Shown here: positions 8,083-10,330 of the stretch, piece by piece
Numbering within the stretch: position 1 is the stretch's first letter
Layout: each line of letters opens with the position of its first letter
From: Saccoglossus kowalevskii
Lineage: Eukaryota; Hemichordata; Enteropneusta; Harrimaniidae
NCBI RefSeq assembly: GCF_000003605.2
Contig: NW_003132858.1
Coordinates: 125,473 to 135,802, forward strand
DNA: 10,330 nucleotides
Direction: 5' to 3'
The notes under the pieces: generated by a model
Seen by the model: only the letters and a program-made list of their open reading frames with translations
What the model was told of the DNA's origin: nothing
Database searches by the model: none
Program-made: the position numbers and the translations under genes

Positions 8083-8386
8083 TAAAACGTCAAAGATCCT
8101 AATTAGGGGCACATCGTACCCACCTACGTGGCCCCGAGTGGAAGGAGTACCATCTATAGGAAAACTACAACATATAGCATCGGTGGTAGCCGAGCTGTCA
8201 AACACCTTGAAGACTAGTATAGAACCCGAAGAAGTCCTACTATTGGACGATGACGAACGCAATGTTATCACTGCGCGAGAGTTTGGACACAAGGCATACA
8301 TTGTCTCCAAAGGTTTCACATTGGAAACTTTTTGTGAATTTCTTAATCAAATCGATCAGTGTTCGTTCCCAACAAAGAATGTATAA
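8083..8386 (+). CDS. Terminal exon of a HAD-superfamily (MDP-1-like) phosphatase
   Basis: This exon encodes the last 100 residues of a haloacid dehalogenase-superfamily protein, after one base of a split codon, ending at TAA (8384-8386). Numbering from the first full codon (8084), the segment GVPSIGKLQHI puts a Lys at residue 27, in the place of HAD motif III. A hydrophobic strand, VLLLDDDERN (51-60), gives motif IV with Asp55/Asp56 and Asn60, the DDxxxN pattern of magnesium-dependent phosphatase-1-type proteins. It is followed by AREFGHKAYIV and GFTLETFCEFL, which match the final strand and helix of that group. These residues normally hold Mg2+ and the substrate phosphate. The nucleophile motif DxD and motif II lie in upstream exons not seen here, so catalytic activity and substrate cannot be stated. 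The YPPTWPRVEGVPS stretch before motif III looks longer than in MDP-1 and may mark a separate subfamily. No signal peptide or membrane segment is visible in this part. Confidence 0.7.
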
Positions 8387-8523
8387 TAAGCATTGCCAGC
8401 ATGTAGGAACCAAAATATCTCCCATATCGTGATGGAGAAGAAACCATCAAAGTGAATTAATATTGTTATCAGTAATTTTTCTTTGTATTAAGATGGTTGA
8501 CGAATGTGGATGTACATTTTAGT

Positions 8524-8529
8524 ATTAAA
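8524..8529 (+). terminator. Candidate poly(A) signal ATTAAA
   Basis: ATTAAA, the commonest variant of the animal poly(A) hexamer, lies 138 bases after the HAD stop codon. A G/T-rich stretch (TGATTGATGGGTTGAT, 8531-8546) follows, as expected for a downstream element. No canonical AATAAA occurs between the stop codon and 8912. The cleavage site would fall at or just before the duplicated block at 8562, but only transcript ends would show this. Confidence 0.45.
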
Positions 8530-8561
8530 CATGATTGATGGGTTGATACCAAGATACCAGG

Positions 8562-8912
8562 ATTGTGACCGTAAGGCCTTGCAATAAGGTCATTCAATTT
8601 TCAGTGCAGCGAGTACATTTGAGATTTATGTTGCTGATTTATGTTCCTAATGCAGTGTATATTATGTGAAAGTGGGACTTTTAAACTATGATGTCAACTG
8701 TTTTCACTCATATTATACACATCTTTTTAAGCCAAATTGTGACCGTAAGGCCTTGCAATAAGGTCATTCAATTTTCAGTGCAGCGAGTACATTTGAGATT
8801 TATGTTGCTGATTTATGTTCCTAATGCAGTGTATATTATGTGAAAGTGCGACTTTTAAACTATGATGTCAACAACTGTTTTCACTCATATTATACACATC
8901 TTTTTAAGCCAA
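8562..8912. repeat. Recent tandem duplication, 174 + 177 bp
   Basis: Copy 1 (8562-8735) and copy 2 (8736-8912) each start ATTGTGACCGTAAGGCCTTG and end CATCTTTTTAAGCCAA. I see two differences: G8675 against C8849, and an extra three bases in copy 2 that turn TCAACTG into TCAACAACTG. At about 99% identity the event is recent compared with every other repeat here. The block lies 176 bases past the HAD stop codon, in the 3' UTR or just beyond it. It is non-coding in all frames. It could also be an assembly artefact from two haplotypes. Confidence 0.9.
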
Positions 8913-9227
8913 TTTGTTAACAAAACATGAGATGTTTGGAAATGAGAAAATGATGGTTTCGTGATACTGTAAACCACTTTCATTTTCGTGATTAAGTAAA
9001 AATCGTTAAATTGTGTAGCTGTGGCAATTTCTTTAGGCTCCTATGATTTGAAGTATCAGTGACTTTCAGGAAATTTTTTAATTACGAATGCCATAACATC
9101 CTGAAATTGTTATCATTTCCCTCAGTGACAATTGAAGTACTTATACAAATACCCATTAAACAATATGGGTACAAATGTACAAATTGGACATTATTATTAG
9201 ACTGAAAAAAAATATTTCCAATTTATT
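8913..9227. other. Non-coding spacer with a small foldback
   Basis: GAAAATGATGGTTT (8946-8959) and AAACCACTTTCATTTTC (8971-8987) form an imperfect hairpin around CGTGATACTGT. The TACTGTAAA in it resembles the TACTGT-element tip, but no partner lies downstream. TACCCAT (9150-9156) and ATGGGTA (9165-9171) form a second short stem. No gene is seen. Confidence 0.45.
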
Positions 9228-10330
9228 GTTGTCACTGAGATATAATGATGTCACTGAGTAACTGGTATTGTAACTGAGTAACTTGGTGATGTCACCGAGC
9301 AACTAGGTGATGTCACTAAGCAACTAGGTGATGTCATTGAGCAACTAGGTGATGTCATTGAGCAACTAGGTGATGTCACTGAGCAACTAGGTGCTGTCAC
9401 TGAGCAACTAGGTGATGCCACTGAGCAACTAGGTGATGCCACTGAGCAACTAGGTGATGCCACTTGAGCAACTAAGTGATGTCATTGAGCAACTAGGTGA
9501 TGCACTGAGCACTAGGTCATGCACTGAGCAACTAGGTGATGTCACTAAGCAACTAGGTGATGCCACTGAGCAACTAGGTGATGCCACTGAGCAACTAGGT
9601 GATGTCATTGAGTAACTAGGTGATGTCACTAAGCAACTAGGTGATGCCACTGAGCAACTAGGTGATGCCACTGAGCAACTAGGTGATGTCATTGAGTAAC
9701 TAGGTGATGTCACTGAGCAACTAGGTGATGCCACTGAGCAACTAGGTGATGCCACTGAGCAACTAGGTGATGCCACTGAGCAACTAGGTGATGTCATTGA
9801 GTAACTAGGTGATGTCACTGAGCAACTAGGTGATGCCACTGAGCAACTAGGTGATGCCACTGAGCAACTAAGTGATGCCACTGAGCAACTAGGTGATGCC
9901 ACTGAGCAACTAGGTGATGCCACTGAGCAACTAGGTGATGCCACTGAGCAACTAAGTGATGTCACTGAGCAACTAGGTGATGCCACTGAGCAACTAGGTG
10001 ATGCCACTGAGCAACTAAGTGATGTCACTGAGCAACTAAGTGATGTCACTGAGCAGCTAGGTCATGACACTGAGCAACTAGGTGATGTCACTAAGCAACT
10101 AGGTGATGTCATTGAGCAACTAGGTGATGTCATTGAGTAACTAGGTGATGTCACTGAGCAACTAGGTGATGTCACTGAGCAACTAGGTGATGTCACTGAG
10201 CAACTAGGTGATGTCACTGAGCAACTAGGTGATGTCACTGAGTAACATGGTGATGTCACTGAACAACATGGTGATGTCACTGAGCAACTAGGTGATGTCA
10301 CTGAGTAACATGGTGATGTCACTGAGTGAA
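9228..10330. repeat. 21-bp minisatellite, about 52 units, runs off the right edge
   Basis: The unit is GATGTCACTGAG joined to CAACTAGGT. A decayed half-recognisable copy (9228-9246) precedes regular units from 9247. The last, partial unit starts at 10315. Nearly all units are exactly 21 bp. Exceptions lie at 9247 (20), 9456 (22), 9499 (19) and 9518 (20). Recurrent variants are GATGCC for GATGTC, CATT for CACT, TAAG for TGAG, GAGTAA for GAGCAA and AAGT for AGGT. All of these are transitions. Variant order shows higher-order repeats of four to five units (9601-9789). The plus frame Asp-Val-Thr-Glu-Gln-Leu-Gly is broken by TAA in GAGTAA units. Minus-strand frames of 70, 199 and 86 codons (Pro-Ser-Cys-Ser-Val-Thr-Ser repeats) are open because the unit's minus-strand stops fall in the other two frames, so I do not call them genes. 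Confidence 0.95.

Noticed and set aside
8077-8425. Overlapping frames on both strands over the HAD exon
   Set aside because: They are other-frame readings of the same DNA. Only the plus frame ending at 8386 carries HAD motifs and fits the splice acceptor.
9810-10135. Plus-strand Asp-Val-Thr-Glu-Gln-Leu-Gly heptads as a coiled-coil protein
   Set aside because: The heptad look is attractive, but GAGTAA units put stops in this frame at many places, there is no Met in frame, and no exon signals are seen.
9251-10322. Three minus-strand frames of Ser/Cys-rich repeats as coding genes
   Set aside because: The frames exist only because the minisatellite period is a multiple of three and the unit's minus-strand stops fall in other frames. 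They have no flanking non-repeat coding sequence and are broken by odd-length units.
9228-10330. CRISPR array
   Set aside because: The 21-bp units abut with no unique spacers, and the surroundings are eukaryotic.

Overview
This window is animal (metazoan) nuclear DNA, and it is mostly non-coding. It is strongly A+T-rich and has no bacterial-style gene packing. It is full of short inverted-repeat elements and tandem repeats, and holds one convincing protein-coding exon preceded by a pyrimidine tract and an AG acceptor. The mix of small TA-flanked foldback elements with a core of ~150 bp tandem repeats is typical of marine invertebrates (mollusc, echinoderm, hemichordate, cephalochordate and similar). 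I cannot fix the phylum from this sequence alone.

Layout. 110-414: a short TA-bounded inverted-repeat element (TACTGT ends). 803-930: small foldbacks. 1129-2897: a composite repeat region. Its outer ends are imperfect inverted repeats of about 80-100 bp. Inside lies a unit (1261-2530) with its own short inverted ends, a terminal hairpin and about seven diverged ~140-178 bp tandem repeats. It also holds a diverged two-copy duplication (2575-2833). 2898-4160: no gene seen. 4161-4300: foldback element. 4645-4848: mariner-type MITE (miniature inverted-repeat transposable element). 4849-6910: non-coding, with a pair of octamer motifs and a G-rich patch. 6913-7123 and 7177-7365: two more TACTGT-type elements. 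7366-8082: taken as the 3' part of an intron.

The one gene fragment is on the + strand at 8083-8386. It is the last coding exon of a HAD-superfamily protein that resembles the magnesium-dependent phosphatase-1 group, carrying motif III Lys and the DDxxxN-type motif IV. The exons with the catalytic DxD motif lie upstream, outside the window or unrecognised. A possible poly(A) signal (ATTAAA) lies at 8524-8529. Just beyond it is a nearly perfect, recent 174/177 bp tandem duplication (8562-8912).

From about 9228 to the right edge runs a 21-bp minisatellite of about 52 units with higher-order structure. Its 7-codon period keeps long frames open on the minus strand, but these are most simply by-products of the repeat rather than genes. 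The array continues past the window. I found no rRNA, tRNA, CRISPR array or autonomous transposase or reverse-transcriptase gene.
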